This document shows, piece after piece, positions 8,655-17,642 of a stretch of DNA of 64,000 nt. Position 1 is the stretch's first letter; each line of letters starts with the position of its first letter. Origin of the DNA: Halosimplex halophilum (GTDB lineage Archaea; Halobacteriota; Halobacteria; Halobacteriales; Haloarculaceae); NCBI RefSeq assembly GCF_004698125.1, contig NZ_ML214298.1, forward strand, positions 1,013,972-1,077,971, written 5' to 3'. The translations under genes and the position numbers were made by a program. Under the pieces are notes generated by a model, which ran no database searches, was not told where the DNA came from, and worked only from the letters and a program-made list of their open reading frames with translations.

Positions 8655-9659
8655 ATGGTTAACTACTACGTGCGACGGACAGCACGGGTGTTCGTCACGA
8701 TCTTCGGGGTCATGTCGCTCACCTTCGGGCTGATCCGTCTGCTCCCGGGAGGACCGTTCACGCAACTCCGCGTGCAACTGCAACGACAGGGTGTCCCAGC
8801 CGAGCAGGTCAACGAGCAGATCGCGAACCTGCAGAACGTCCGGCCGGACGCGCCGCTGTGGCAACAGTACATCGACTACATGATCTCGGCGGCCCAGCTC
8901 GACCTGGGCACCTCGATCCAGTACAGCGAACCCGTCGCGGCAGTGGTGGCCGAGGCGGCGCCGTGGACGATATTCGTCGTCGTCATGTCGACGATACTCA
9001 TGTTCGCGATCGGGATCGTTCTGGGGGCGGTCCAGGCCTACTGGGAGGGGTCGAAGTTCGACACCATCACCTCGTCGCTGTCGATCGTGGGGATGTCGAT
9101 CCCGTTCTACGTGGCCGCGATCCTGCTGTTGCTGTTCGTGTCGTACCGCTGGGGGCTGTTGCCCGCGTCGGGGACGGCCAACCCCAACATCGAGAACCAC
9201 TGGAGCCTGGACTACGCGATCAGCGTCCTCCGCTACGGCGCCCTGCCCATCCTGTCGTACACGATCGTGGGGATCGGCGGGCAGGCGCTCGCGATGCGCG
9301 GCAACAGCATCCAGGTGCTCGGCGAGGACTTCGTCGAGGTCGCCAGGCTCCGGGGCCTCTCCGACGGTCGGATCGCGCTCCGGTACGTCGCGCGCAACGC
9401 CATCCTGCCGATGTACACCGGGTTCCTGCTGCTGCTCGGCTTCCGGCTGGGCGGCACCGTGATCCTCGAACAGATCTTCAACTATCCGGGCCTGGGGCTG
9501 TACCTGCTCGACGCCGTCAACTCCAACGACTACCCGATGATGATGGGGACCTTCCTCGTCATCACGGTGGCGCTGGTCATCGGCGTGTACATCGCCGACC
9601 TGACCTACAGCCTGATCGACCCGCGGATCAGTTCGGGTGATTCCAGTGAAGCATACTGA
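8655..9659 (+). CDS. ABC importer permease, DppB/OppB type
   Basis: Inner-membrane permease of 334 residues. It has an N-terminal span (ARVFVTIFGVMSLTFGLIRL), a periplasm-like loop with the DppB-type LDLGTSIQYSEPV segment near 80-92, and five more spans. The coupling-helix region EVARLRGLSDGRIALRYVAR (about 225-244) carries the EAA-type contact to the ATPase. It follows the binding-protein gene after 114 bp and overlaps the second permease gene by 23 bp, so the complex is probably made from one transcript. Confidence 0.92.
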   Translation: MVNYYVRRTARVFVTIFGVMSLTFGLIRLLPGGPFTQLRVQLQRQGVPAEQVNEQIANLQNVRPDAPLWQQYIDYMISAAQLDLGTSIQYSEPVAAVVAEAAPWTIFVVVMSTILMFAIGIVLGAVQAYWEGSKFDTITSSLSIVGMSIPFYVAAILLLLFVSYRWGLLPASGTANPNIENHWSLDYAISVLRYGALPILSYTIVGIGGQALAMRGNSIQVLGEDFVEVARLRGLSDGRIALRYVARNAILPMYTGFLLLLGFRLGGTVILEQIFNYPGLGLYLLDAVNSNDYPMMMGTFLVITVALVIGVYIADLTYSLIDPRISSGDSSEAY

Positions 9660-10665
9660 ATCCGACTCCCCCACGGAGGGGCTCGACTGGCAGAGCGAGA
9701 GTACCGGCACGGACATGACGAGAGGGGACCGGCTCCGCGAGTTCTACGAGCGGAGCATCTACGAGCCCGCCATCGTCGCCTGGGCCGACCTGCGGACCCG
9801 CGTCGGACTCCTGTTGCTCACCGTCTACCTGGCGATCGCGGGGGTCTCCGTCCTCGGGCTGTGGCGCGAGCCCTCGACGAGCCAGGCGCCGCGGCTGATC
9901 GGCATGTTCGAGAACTGGTCGTACCCGCTCGGGACGACCTCCTCGGGCGTCGACCTGACCGCGGAGCTCGTCCACGCGACGCCGGACATCCTGCTGATGG
10001 TGCTGGCCGGCGGCGTCTGGGCGACCGGCCTCGCGGTCATCGTCGGGACGCTCGCGGGGTACAAGGGCGGCCGGGTCGACAACGTGCTGATGTCCATCTC
10101 GGACTTCTTCATGGCGATCCCCGGGCTCCCCCTGGTGATCATCCTCGCGATCACGTTCAGCCCGGAGAACCCGATCTTCGTCGGCGTCATCCTGACGATC
10201 AACTACTGGGCCGGCCTCGGCCGGTCGCTGCGCTCGCAGGTGCTGACCATCCGCGAGGACAGCTACGTCGAGGCGTCCCGGACGATGGGGACCGGCACGT
10301 TCCGGATCCTCCGGAAGGACGTGATCCCCAACCTGATGCCGTACGTGACGGTGAACTTCGTGTTCGCCGCCCGCTACACCATCTTCGCCTCGGTCGGGCT
10401 GTACTTCCTGGGCGTGTTGCCCTACAGCGACCCGACGTGGGGCGTGACGCTGGCGCGGGCCCAGGAGAACGGCGCGCTGTTCGTCCCGGAGGCCGCTCAC
10501 TGGCTGATCGCGCCGATGATCTTCATCGTCGGTCTGGCGCTGGCGCTGATCCTCATGGGTCAGGGCCTCGACCGGGTGTTCAACCCGCGGGTCCGCACCC
10601 GGATGGCCGGCGAGTCCGAATCGACCGCGGAGGGCGACGAGACGACGACGAAGGGGATGATCTAG
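9637..10665 (+). CDS. ABC importer permease, DppC/OppC type
   Basis: Second permease of the importer, 342 residues, with a soluble N-terminal stretch of about 45 residues and six predicted spans. The EAA loop is EASRTMGTGTFRILRKDVIPN near 203-222. The DppC-type extracytoplasmic loop with YPLGTTSSGVD (about 93-103) is present. The GTG at 9637 lies inside the preceding gene. An in-frame ATG further in (MTRGDRLREF) would give a shorter protein beginning closer to the first span and is an alternative. The stop TAG abuts the ATG of the ATPase gene. Confidence 0.92.
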   Translation: MIPVKHTESDSPTEGLDWQSESTGTDMTRGDRLREFYERSIYEPAIVAWADLRTRVGLLLLTVYLAIAGVSVLGLWREPSTSQAPRLIGMFENWSYPLGTTSSGVDLTAELVHATPDILLMVLAGGVWATGLAVIVGTLAGYKGGRVDNVLMSISDFFMAIPGLPLVIILAITFSPENPIFVGVILTINYWAGLGRSLRSQVLTIREDSYVEASRTMGTGTFRILRKDVIPNLMPYVTVNFVFAARYTIFASVGLYFLGVLPYSDPTWGVTLARAQENGALFVPEAAHWLIAPMIFIVGLALALILMGQGLDRVFNPRVRTRMAGESESTAEGDETTTKGMI

Positions 10666-12906
10666 ATGGCAACCGACCAACGATCCACGGCGAACGCGGC
10701 GGTACAGTCCACGGTCGAGGACCCGATCGTCGAGGTCACCGACGCGAAGGTGACCTTCGACGGCGGCGACACCTACGTCCTCGACGACGTGAGCCTCGAC
10801 ATCGAGCGCGACGAGGTGCTCGGTATCGTCGGCGAGTCCGGCTCGGGCAAGTCGATGTTCGCCTCGGCGCTGCTGGACTCGATCCCCGACCCCGGGGTGC
10901 TCACCGGCGAGATCCTCTACCACGCCGAGGACGGCCGAACGATCGACGTGCTCGAACAGAGCGACGAGGAGCTGCGACAGTTCCGCTGGGAGGAGATCTC
11001 GATGGTCTTCCAGGGGGCGATGTCCTCGTTCAACCCGACGATGAAGGTCGGGACCCACTTCAAGGAGACGCTGAAGGCCCACGACGCCAACGTCGACGAG
11101 GGGATGGCCTTCGCGCGCGAGCTGCTCGAGGACCTGTACCTCGAACCGGAGCGCGTGCTCGACGCCTACCCCCACGAGCTGTCCGGCGGCATGCAGCAGC
11201 GCGCGCTGATCGCGCTGTCGCTGGTGCTCGAACCCGAAGTGCTGGTGATGGACGAGCCGACGGCCGCGCTGGACCTGCTGATGCAGCGGTCGATCCTGAT
11301 GCTGCTGAACGACCTGCAGGACAGCTACGACCTGACGCTCGCCTTCATCACGCACGACCTGCCGCTGATCACGGCGCTGGCCGACCGGATGAGCATCATC
11401 TACGCGTTCGAGTTCGTCGAGGTGGGTCCCCGCGACCGGATCATCGCCGACGCGGGCCACCCCTACACGCGGGCGCTGCTGAACGCGACGCCGAACCTCG
11501 ACGCGCCGCTGTCCGAGATGCAGCCCATCGAGGGGGAGGGCCCCGCGCCGGTCAACGTCCCGGAGGGGTGTAGCTTCCACCCGCGGTGTCCGCTCGCGAC
11601 CGAGGAGTGTGTCAGCGACGACCCGCCCCTCGAGGAGATCGGCGAGGACCACATGACGGCCTGCCACCACTGGGAACAGGCCCGCGAGGAAATCACCCTC
11701 AACTACGGCGAGAGCACGGCCGACGCCGAGGTCCAGTCGAGCCCGGACCGCGACGTGACCGCGCGGACCGACGAACAGGCGGTGCTGTCGCTCGAGGACG
11801 TCGAGGTCCACTTCGAGGAGGACCAGGGCCTGTTCGACCTCTTCGGCGACGACCCCGAGGTGGTCAAGGCGGTCGACGGCGTCGACCTGGACATCTACGA
11901 GAACGACGTGGTCGCGCTGCTGGGCGAGTCCGGCTGCGGGAAGACGACGCTGGGCAAGACGGCCATCGGCCTCCAGCGGCCGACCGGCGGCAGCGTCAAG
12001 TACCGCGGCCAGGACATCTGGGAGGCCAAGGACGGCGACGGCGACATCGACTACGACGAGATCCGCCAGGCGCTGCAGATCATCCACCAGGACCCGGGGA
12101 GCTCGCTCAACCCGAACCGCCGCATCGTCGACATCCTCTCGGAGCCGCTGCGCCATACCCACCCGAACATCAACCCCAACGAGCGCCGCGACCGGATCTA
12201 CTCGCTTTTGGACCGCGTGGGGATGAACCCGCCGGACGACTTCGCCGACCGGTACCCCCACCAGCTCTCGGGCGGGGAGAAACAGCGCGTCGCGCTGACG
12301 CGGGCGCTGCTGATGAACCCCGACGCGATCCTCGCCGACGAGGCCATCAGCGCCGTCGACGTGAGTCTGCGCGTCGAGCTGATGGACCTCATGCTCGAAC
12401 TCCAGGACGTGTTCGACACCTCGTTCCTGTTCATCAGCCACGACCTCTCGAACGCCCGCTACTTCACCGAGCACGGCGACGGCCGCATCGCGGTGATGTA
12501 CCTCGGCGAGATCGTCGAGATCGGCTCCGCCGAGCGGCTGATCCAGGACCCGCGCCACCCCTACACGAAGGTACTGCGCTGGGCGACGCCGTCGCTCCAG
12601 CTCGACGCGGTGGAGGCGGGCGAACCGCCGATGCGCTCGATCGACGTGCCGGACCCGGTCGACCCGCCGTCGGGCTGTCGGTTCCACACCCGGTGTCCCG
12701 TCGCCAGGGAGGCCTGCACGGAGGAGAAACCGCCGCTGTACGACGTGGAGGGCGAGGGCAGCGGCGCGGCCTGCTTCCGCGAGGACCCCGACCACGAGTA
12801 CTGGGACAGCGAGCCCCTCGAGGGCGCCGAACTGGTCGGCCCCGACGAGGAGTTCGACACCGACGCCACCTCGGGCGAGTTCGGCGCCGAGAGCGCCAGC
12901 GACTGA
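10666..12906 (+). CDS. Fused double ABC ATPase (DppD-DppF fusion) of the importer
   Basis: A 746-residue protein that joins in one chain the two ATPases which bacteria usually encode separately. The first domain has Walker A GESGSGKS near 56-63, signature LSGGMQQR and Walker B VLVMDEP. The second has Walker A GESGCGKT near 421-428, signature LSGGEKQR and Walker B ILADEA. Each domain ends with an oligopeptide-type C-terminal extension containing a Cys cluster (for example CSFHPRCPLATEEC and CRFHTRCPVAREAC). The gene starts immediately after the permease stop codon. Such fusions are common in haloarchaeal importers. Confidence 0.93.
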   Translation: MATDQRSTANAAVQSTVEDPIVEVTDAKVTFDGGDTYVLDDVSLDIERDEVLGIVGESGSGKSMFASALLDSIPDPGVLTGEILYHAEDGRTIDVLEQSDEELRQFRWEEISMVFQGAMSSFNPTMKVGTHFKETLKAHDANVDEGMAFARELLEDLYLEPERVLDAYPHELSGGMQQRALIALSLVLEPEVLVMDEPTAALDLLMQRSILMLLNDLQDSYDLTLAFITHDLPLITALADRMSIIYAFEFVEVGPRDRIIADAGHPYTRALLNATPNLDAPLSEMQPIEGEGPAPVNVPEGCSFHPRCPLATEECVSDDPPLEEIGEDHMTACHHWEQAREEITLNYGESTADAEVQSSPDRDVTARTDEQAVLSLEDVEVHFEEDQGLFDLFGDDPEVVKAVDGVDLDIYENDVVALLGESGCGKTTLGKTAIGLQRPTGGSVKYRGQDIWEAKDGDGDIDYDEIRQALQIIHQDPGSSLNPNRRIVDILSEPLRHTHPNINPNERRDRIYSLLDRVGMNPPDDFADRYPHQLSGGEKQRVALTRALLMNPDAILADEAISAVDVSLRVELMDLMLELQDVFDTSFLFISHDLSNARYFTEHGDGRIAVMYLGEIVEIGSAERLIQDPRHPYTKVLRWATPSLQLDAVEAGEPPMRSIDVPDPVDPPSGCRFHTRCPVAREACTEEKPPLYDVEGEGSGAACFREDPDHEYWDSEPLEGAELVGPDEEFDTDATSGEFGAESASD

Positions 12907-13069
12907 CCGCGCCCGCGGCCGCCCGACCAGCGCACCGCCGATTTTTCGCGGACGCTCGCCGTTCGGGCCGCACACTCGCGGAGTCCCATCGCGCGCTGTC
13001 CCCGCCCCGGTATCGTGACGCCCGGGCGGCAACCGGGGGCTTGAATACCGTCGGTCGACACGTCCGAAC

Positions 13070-13303
13070 GTGTCCGGTGGAAAGACGGTAATCGACTTCG
13101 TGTGCGGTCAGCGCGACCAGATCCCGATAGCGCTGGCGGTCATGGCCTCGATGGGGATCCTGCTGCTGTTCTCGTTCGTCTTCGTCTCGCCGGGCGACGA
13201 GGCGTTCACGGTCCTCGTCATGGACGCGGTGCTGATCGTCGGGTCGACCGTCTTCTTCCTCGTGACGTACTACCTCTGCACGAGGCGCGCGATGGACGAC
13301 TAG
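13070..13303 (+). CDS. Small membrane protein, unknown function
   Basis: I do not recognise this 77-residue protein. It has a short hydrophilic start (MSGGKTVIDFVCGQRDQ) and two hydrophobic segments (about 19-40 and 45-68), ending in a basic/acidic tail RRAMDD. This predicts a two-span hairpin with both ends on the same side. The start is a GTG; GGCTTGAATAC about 28 bp upstream could act as a TATA box. It converges on the HEAT-repeat gene with a 30-bp gap. Confidence 0.55.
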   Translation: MSGGKTVIDFVCGQRDQIPIALAVMASMGILLLFSFVFVSPGDEAFTVLVMDAVLIVGSTVFFLVTYYLCTRRAMDD

Positions 13304-13333
13304 GACCCGGAGTAGGTCCGACTACCGCAGAAG

Positions 13334-14239
13334 TTACTGCTCGTCGAGGAACGCGGCCGTCTCCGCGGCGAGTTCGGCGAGTTCCTCGTCGTCCTCGACG
13401 CGGGCGAGGTCCTCGAGCGGGCCGACCGCGCGGTCGTCGCCGAGGTGGCCGAGCGCGCGGACGGCGCGGGCCCGCACGGTCTCGTGGTCGCGGTTGAGAC
13501 AGGCGATCAGGCCGTCGTAGGCCTCGGCGGCCGCCTCGGGGTCGGCCTGGGCGATCTCGCCGACGGCGTCGACGGCCGCGCCGACGACCGTCACGTCGGG
13601 GGTGTCGAACAGCCCGACGATCGCGTCGACGTGGTCGGCGGCCGCCCCGGGCGCGCCCTCGGCGGCGGCGGTGACCACGTTCGCCAGCCGGCCCTGGGAC
13701 TGGACCAGCAACTGGTGTTCCTGCTTGTCGTGTTCGAGCATCGTCTGGCGCGCCTCCTCGTCGTCGACCATGTCGATGCCGTCGGCGCTCTCGTAGGCGG
13801 GCGAGCGGCCGTCGAGGACCGCCGCGACGCGGTCGAGGTGCGGCGCCACCGCCCCGGGCTGGTCCAGCACGACCTGGACGAGGATCTGCGTCCCCAGCAG
13901 CTCCAGCGAGTTGAACTCCCGCTCGATGAGCCCGAACACCGCGGGCACCGAGCCCGCGAGGTCCTCGGGGTGCTCGCGGGCGACCGCCAGCAGCGCCGTC
14001 CCGGCCTGCTGTGCGATCGTCGCCCGCTCGTCGTCCAGCAGTTCCAGGAGCTCGTCGACGAACGGGCGCACCGCCGACGGGTCCTCCGCGGAGAGCCGCG
14101 ACAGCGTTTGCGCGGCCTCGTTTCGCCTGATGTTCGTCTCCGAGGTCAGCGCCTCGCGGACCCGCTCGCGCTCGTCGTCGTCCAGCGAACCCGATCCGAT
14201 GTCGACCCCCTCCAGCGGCGCGGACTGCTCGTCGGTCAT
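13334..14239 (-). CDS. HEAT-repeat protein
   Basis: Cytoplasmic 301-residue alpha-solenoid with no catalytic motif, so a scaffold or protein-interaction role is inferred. Helical repeats cover nearly the whole chain, for example RRNEAAQTLSRLSAEDPSAV near 38-57 and the C-terminal VRARAVRALGHLGDDRAVGPL near 260-280, the textbook HEAT/PBS-lyase pattern. A central segment (about 150-185) is acidic and Gln-rich and less repeat-like. The ATG at 14239 (MTDEQSAP) is chosen; an upstream in-frame start would add 23 residues that overlap the promoter of the divergent GH3 gene. Confidence 0.8.
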   Translation of the reverse strand: MTDEQSAPLEGVDIGSGSLDDDERERVREALTSETNIRRNEAAQTLSRLSAEDPSAVRPFVDELLELLDDERATIAQQAGTALLAVAREHPEDLAGSVPAVFGLIEREFNSLELLGTQILVQVVLDQPGAVAPHLDRVAAVLDGRSPAYESADGIDMVDDEEARQTMLEHDKQEHQLLVQSQGRLANVVTAAAEGAPGAAADHVDAIVGLFDTPDVTVVGAAVDAVGEIAQADPEAAAEAYDGLIACLNRDHETVRARAVRALGHLGDDRAVGPLEDLARVEDDEELAELAAETAAFLDEQ

Positions 14240-14340
14240 ACCCGACTCCAGCCCGCCGAGCGACAAATACGTGTGGATATCGATAGCACGGACGGACGTT
14301 CGGCTCATTCGGACGGCCGGCGGCGGGATTCACCTCGCAA

Positions 14341-14349
14341 TGTTTATGT
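14341..14349 (+). promoter_or_regulatory. TATA box of the GH3 gene
   Basis: TGTTTATGT lies 24-32 bp before the ATG at 14373 and no Shine-Dalgarno intervenes. This spacing decides the start: an in-frame ATG at 14346 lies within the TATA element itself and is unlikely to be used. Confidence 0.55.
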
Positions 14350-14372
14350 GGGCGTCGGAAATCAGTCCGAAC

Positions 14373-16601
14373 ATGCCATCGAGTGACGCGGATCCCGAGT
14401 ATCAACGCCCGGATCTCCCCGTATCCCGGCGGGTCTCGGATCTGCTCGATCGGATGACCGTCGAAGAGAAGGCCGGTCAGCTAGTCGGAACGTGGGCCGG
14501 GCAGATGCACCGCGAGGTCGACGTGGCCGAGGTCAAGGAACTCGTCCGCGAGAAACACCTCGGCTGCGCGGCGCCCTTTGGCTGGGGCGGGTCGGCGGGG
14601 ACCGAGGTCGGCGAGATCGTCGACATCGTCAACGAGCTCCAGCGGGTGGCGACCGAGGAGACGCGGCTCGGGATCCCCCTCTTCTTCAACGTCGACGCGG
14701 TCCACGGCCACGCCTACGTCGCCGGCTCGGCGGTGTTCCCCAACGGGCTGGGCGCGGCGGCGACGTGGGACCCCGACCTGGTCGAGGCCGGCGCGCGGGT
14801 CACCGCGACGGAGGTCGCGGCGACCGGCGCCCACCAGAACTACGGGCCGACCTGCGACGTGGGCCGGGACCCCCGGTGGGGCCGCGTGTTCGAGACGTTC
14901 GGCGAGAGCCCGCGGCTGGTCGCCGAGCTGGCCGCCGCGAAGGTGCGGGGCTACCAGGGCGAGGGGATCGAGGCCGACGACACCGTCGTCGCGACGGCGA
15001 AACACTTCCCGGCCTACAGCGAGCCCGAGCGCGGCGAGGACGCCGCGCCGGTCGACGTCTCGGAGTACAAGCTCCGCAACACGTTCGTCCCGCCGTTCGA
15101 GGCCGCCCTGGAGGCGGGCGTCGAGTCGGTGATGCCCTGTTACAACTCCATCAACGGCGAGCCCGTCCACGGCTCCGAGCGGTGGCTGACGGACCTGCTC
15201 CGGGGCGACCTGGGCTTCGACGGGACGATCGTCTCGGACTGGGGCGGCGTCCGCCACCTCACCGACGACCACAGGACCGCCGCGGACCTCCGGGAGGCGA
15301 CCTACGACGCCCGCACGGCGGGCCTCGACGTGGCCTCCGTGGGCAACGACCCCGAAGCCGAGGAGCTGGTCGACCTCGTCGAGTCGGGCGACCTGTCGGA
15401 GTCGGTGCTCGACGCGAGCGTCGAGCGCGTCCTCGAACGCAAGTTCCGGATGGGGCTGTTCGAGGACCCCTACGTCGAGACGGAGGAGGCCGTCGAGACG
15501 GTCGGCGCGGACGACCACCAGGCGGCCGCCCTGGAGACCGCCCGCGAGGCGATGACCCTGCTGAAGAACGACGGGATCCTCCCCCTCTCTGGCGACGAGG
15601 ACGTGTTCGTCGGCGGGCCGAACGCCGACGACCTGGTGAGTCAGGTCGGCGGCTGGTCGGTCGAGAGCGCGGAGCACGTCGACGGGACGACGATCCGCGA
15701 GGAGGTCGGCGCCCACGTCGACGGCGAGGTGACCCACGAGCAGGGGGCGACCCACAGCGAGACCCTCGACGTGGACGCGGCCGCCCGGAAGGCCACCGAC
15801 GCCGACGTGGCCGTCCTCGCGCTCGGCGAGGGGTGGTACCTCCACGAGTTCGGCGCGGGCGACCCCCGCACCGAGACGGGCGAGTTCCCCACCCGCGAGC
15901 GGATCGCGCTGGCCGAGGCCCAGCAGGAACTGGTCGAGGCCGTCGCCGAGACGGACACGCCCGTCGTCGGCGTCCTCGTCACCGGTCGCCCGCTGGCGGT
16001 CGAGCACCTCGACGAGCGGGCCGACGCCGTGCTGATGGCCTACTTCCCCGGGACGATGGGCGGCAAGGCCGTCGCCGAGACGCTCGTCGGCGAGAACAAC
16101 CCCAGCGGCCGGCTGGCGGTGACGGTCCCGCGCTCGGGCACCCAGGTCGACGCCCACCACGACCACCTCCACCAGCCCCGTCCCATCGGCGACTCCGAAC
16201 ACCCCGACTCCTACGACCCGCTCTACCCGTTCGGGCACGGCCTCTCCTACACCGAGTTCGAGACGGGCGAGCTCTCGGTCGACGAGCCGGTCGTCGGACC
16301 CGGCGACACCGTCGAACTCGACGTGGCCGTCGAGAACGTCGGCGACCGCCGCGGGACGGAGGTCGTCCAGGTGTACAGCCGGACGGAGGCGAAGACGCTC
16401 GTCATGCCCGAGCGGCGCCTCCAGGCGTTCGAGCGGGTCGACCTCGACGCCGGCGAGCGGGCGACCGTCACCGTCGAGGTCCCCGTCGAGAACCTGGGCG
16501 TCTACGCGCCCGGCGACGGCCACCGCGTCGAGGCCGGCGACTACGACCTGGTGGTCGACGGCGAGGCCGTCACGGTGACCGTCGAGGGCGACTACCTCTG
16601 A
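14373..16601 (+). CDS. Glycoside hydrolase family 3 beta-glucosidase
   Basis: Probably removes terminal beta-linked glucose (or xylose) from oligosaccharides. The 742-residue protein lacks a signal peptide and should be cytoplasmic. The N-terminal TIM-barrel domain carries KHFPAYSEPERGED and the nucleophile Asp289 in TIVSDWGG. The alpha/beta sandwich domain follows at about 375-590, and a fibronectin-III-like C-terminal domain (DTVELDVAVENVGDRRGTEV, about 640-742) completes the three-domain GH3 plan. It is the nearest enzyme gene downstream of the ABC importer operon. It converges with the next gene and their 3' ends overlap by 10 bp. Confidence 0.93.
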   Translation: MPSSDADPEYQRPDLPVSRRVSDLLDRMTVEEKAGQLVGTWAGQMHREVDVAEVKELVREKHLGCAAPFGWGGSAGTEVGEIVDIVNELQRVATEETRLGIPLFFNVDAVHGHAYVAGSAVFPNGLGAAATWDPDLVEAGARVTATEVAATGAHQNYGPTCDVGRDPRWGRVFETFGESPRLVAELAAAKVRGYQGEGIEADDTVVATAKHFPAYSEPERGEDAAPVDVSEYKLRNTFVPPFEAALEAGVESVMPCYNSINGEPVHGSERWLTDLLRGDLGFDGTIVSDWGGVRHLTDDHRTAADLREATYDARTAGLDVASVGNDPEAEELVDLVESGDLSESVLDASVERVLERKFRMGLFEDPYVETEEAVETVGADDHQAAALETAREAMTLLKNDGILPLSGDEDVFVGGPNADDLVSQVGGWSVESAEHVDGTTIREEVGAHVDGEVTHEQGATHSETLDVDAAARKATDADVAVLALGEGWYLHEFGAGDPRTETGEFPTRERIALAEAQQELVEAVAETDTPVVGVLVTGRPLAVEHLDERADAVLMAYFPGTMGGKAVAETLVGENNPSGRLAVTVPRSGTQVDAHHDHLHQPRPIGDSEHPDSYDPLYPFGHGLSYTEFETGELSVDEPVVGPGDTVELDVAVENVGDRRGTEVVQVYSRTEAKTLVMPERRLQAFERVDLDAGERATVTVEVPVENLGVYAPGDGHRVEAGDYDLVVDGEAVTVTVEGDYL

Positions 16602-17641
16602 CTCGCTGACCGCGCGACCGCGACCAGCGCGGCGAGGCCGACCGCCAGCGCGGCGAGCGCGGCGCCGAAGCCTGCCCCCGAACCTGCGGTACCGTCCGTC
16701 GTGGGCGCCGAGTCGGTCGTCCCGTCGGCCGGCGCGCTCGTCGGGGCGTCCGTGTCAGTTCCGGGAGCGGCGCCCTCCGCGGTCGGTCCGTCCGTCGCCG
16801 ACCGTTCGGGCGCGGTCGTCACCGTGGGGGTGTTGACGAGCGGCCGGTCGTCGGTCGCGTTCCCGGGCGCGACGGCGAAGTAGGTGTCGACGACCCGGTC
16901 GCCGGCGGTGATCGGCGGGTCCGACGGGCCGAAGACGCCGTCGCCGCGGTCGCGGTGGGCGGCGACCCGGACCCGGAAGTCGCGGGTCCGGTCGGCGAGG
17001 AACGACTCGTTCAGCGGGACGGTGACGTTCCGGTGGGTCCCCGCCGGGAGCGACCGGGAGCCGACCGAGCGATTCGACCCCGTCGGGTAGACGACGAGGT
17101 GGCCCGCCGTCGGCAGGTCGGCCCGGCGGACCGTGATCGTCCCGTCGTCTATCGGCTGGGGGTCGAACCCGGCCGCGAGCACGCTGGCCCGGCCGGACTC
17201 GCTCCTGCGGACCGTAACCTGCGTGCTCGCCGCGGGGTTGACGTTCGTCACCGCCAGGTCGGTCCCGTAGTCGAACTCCTCGTTGCCGTTGGCGTCGCCG
17301 TGCAGCACCGCCCAAATCGTCCGGTTGCCGTCCCACTCGGCCCAGACGGACTCCTCGAGCGGGACCGGGACGCTCGTCCGGTAGGTCAGGTCCGGCGTCC
17401 GGCCGACGTAGACCGAGCCGAGCGGCTCGCCCGGTCGGCCGCCGGCGTCCGCGCGGAGGACGACGAACCCCGGCCGGATCGACGACACCGCCTCGACGAG
17501 GACGGTGCCGTCGTCGGTCACCTGCGAGTCCGCGGCGACGTGGTTGCCGTGGGCCTGGACGCTCGCGACGGCCAGCGGCGTGGCCAGCGCGAGCGCGATC
17601 GCCAGGGCGGCGACGACCCGACGCGATGCGATCCCCGACAT
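16592..17641 (-). CDS. Secreted DUF7282-type surface protein with C-terminal membrane anchor
   Basis: A 349-residue exported protein. A signal peptide covers about residues 1-30. Two similar beta domains follow, one beginning near GTVLVEAVSSIRPGFVVL and the other near GRASVLAAGFDPQPIDDG, which match the haloarchaeal DUF7282 repeat as I recall it. A Thr/Ser/Pro/Asp-rich linker (about 270-320) leads to the anchor AALAALAVGLAALVAVARS. This resembles the PGF-CTERM layout of archaeosortase substrates, although the PGF tripeptide is not exact (GAGFG). Function is unknown. It is the second gene of an operon, starting 1 bp after the iron-transporter-like lipoprotein gene. Confidence 0.7.
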   Translation of the reverse strand: MSGIASRRVVAALAIALALATPLAVASVQAHGNHVAADSQVTDDGTVLVEAVSSIRPGFVVLRADAGGRPGEPLGSVYVGRTPDLTYRTSVPVPLEESVWAEWDGNRTIWAVLHGDANGNEEFDYGTDLAVTNVNPAASTQVTVRRSESGRASVLAAGFDPQPIDDGTITVRRADLPTAGHLVVYPTGSNRSVGSRSLPAGTHRNVTVPLNESFLADRTRDFRVRVAAHRDRGDGVFGPSDPPITAGDRVVDTYFAVAPGNATDDRPLVNTPTVTTAPERSATDGPTAEGAAPGTDTDAPTSAPADGTTDSAPTTDGTAGSGAGFGAALAALAVGLAALVAVARSASQR

Positions 17642-17642
17642 C

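Noticed and set aside
9628-13032. 1134-residue minus-strand frame across the ABC transporter genes
   Set aside because: Antisense shadow of the permease and ATPase genes, which carry Walker and EAA motifs on the plus strand.
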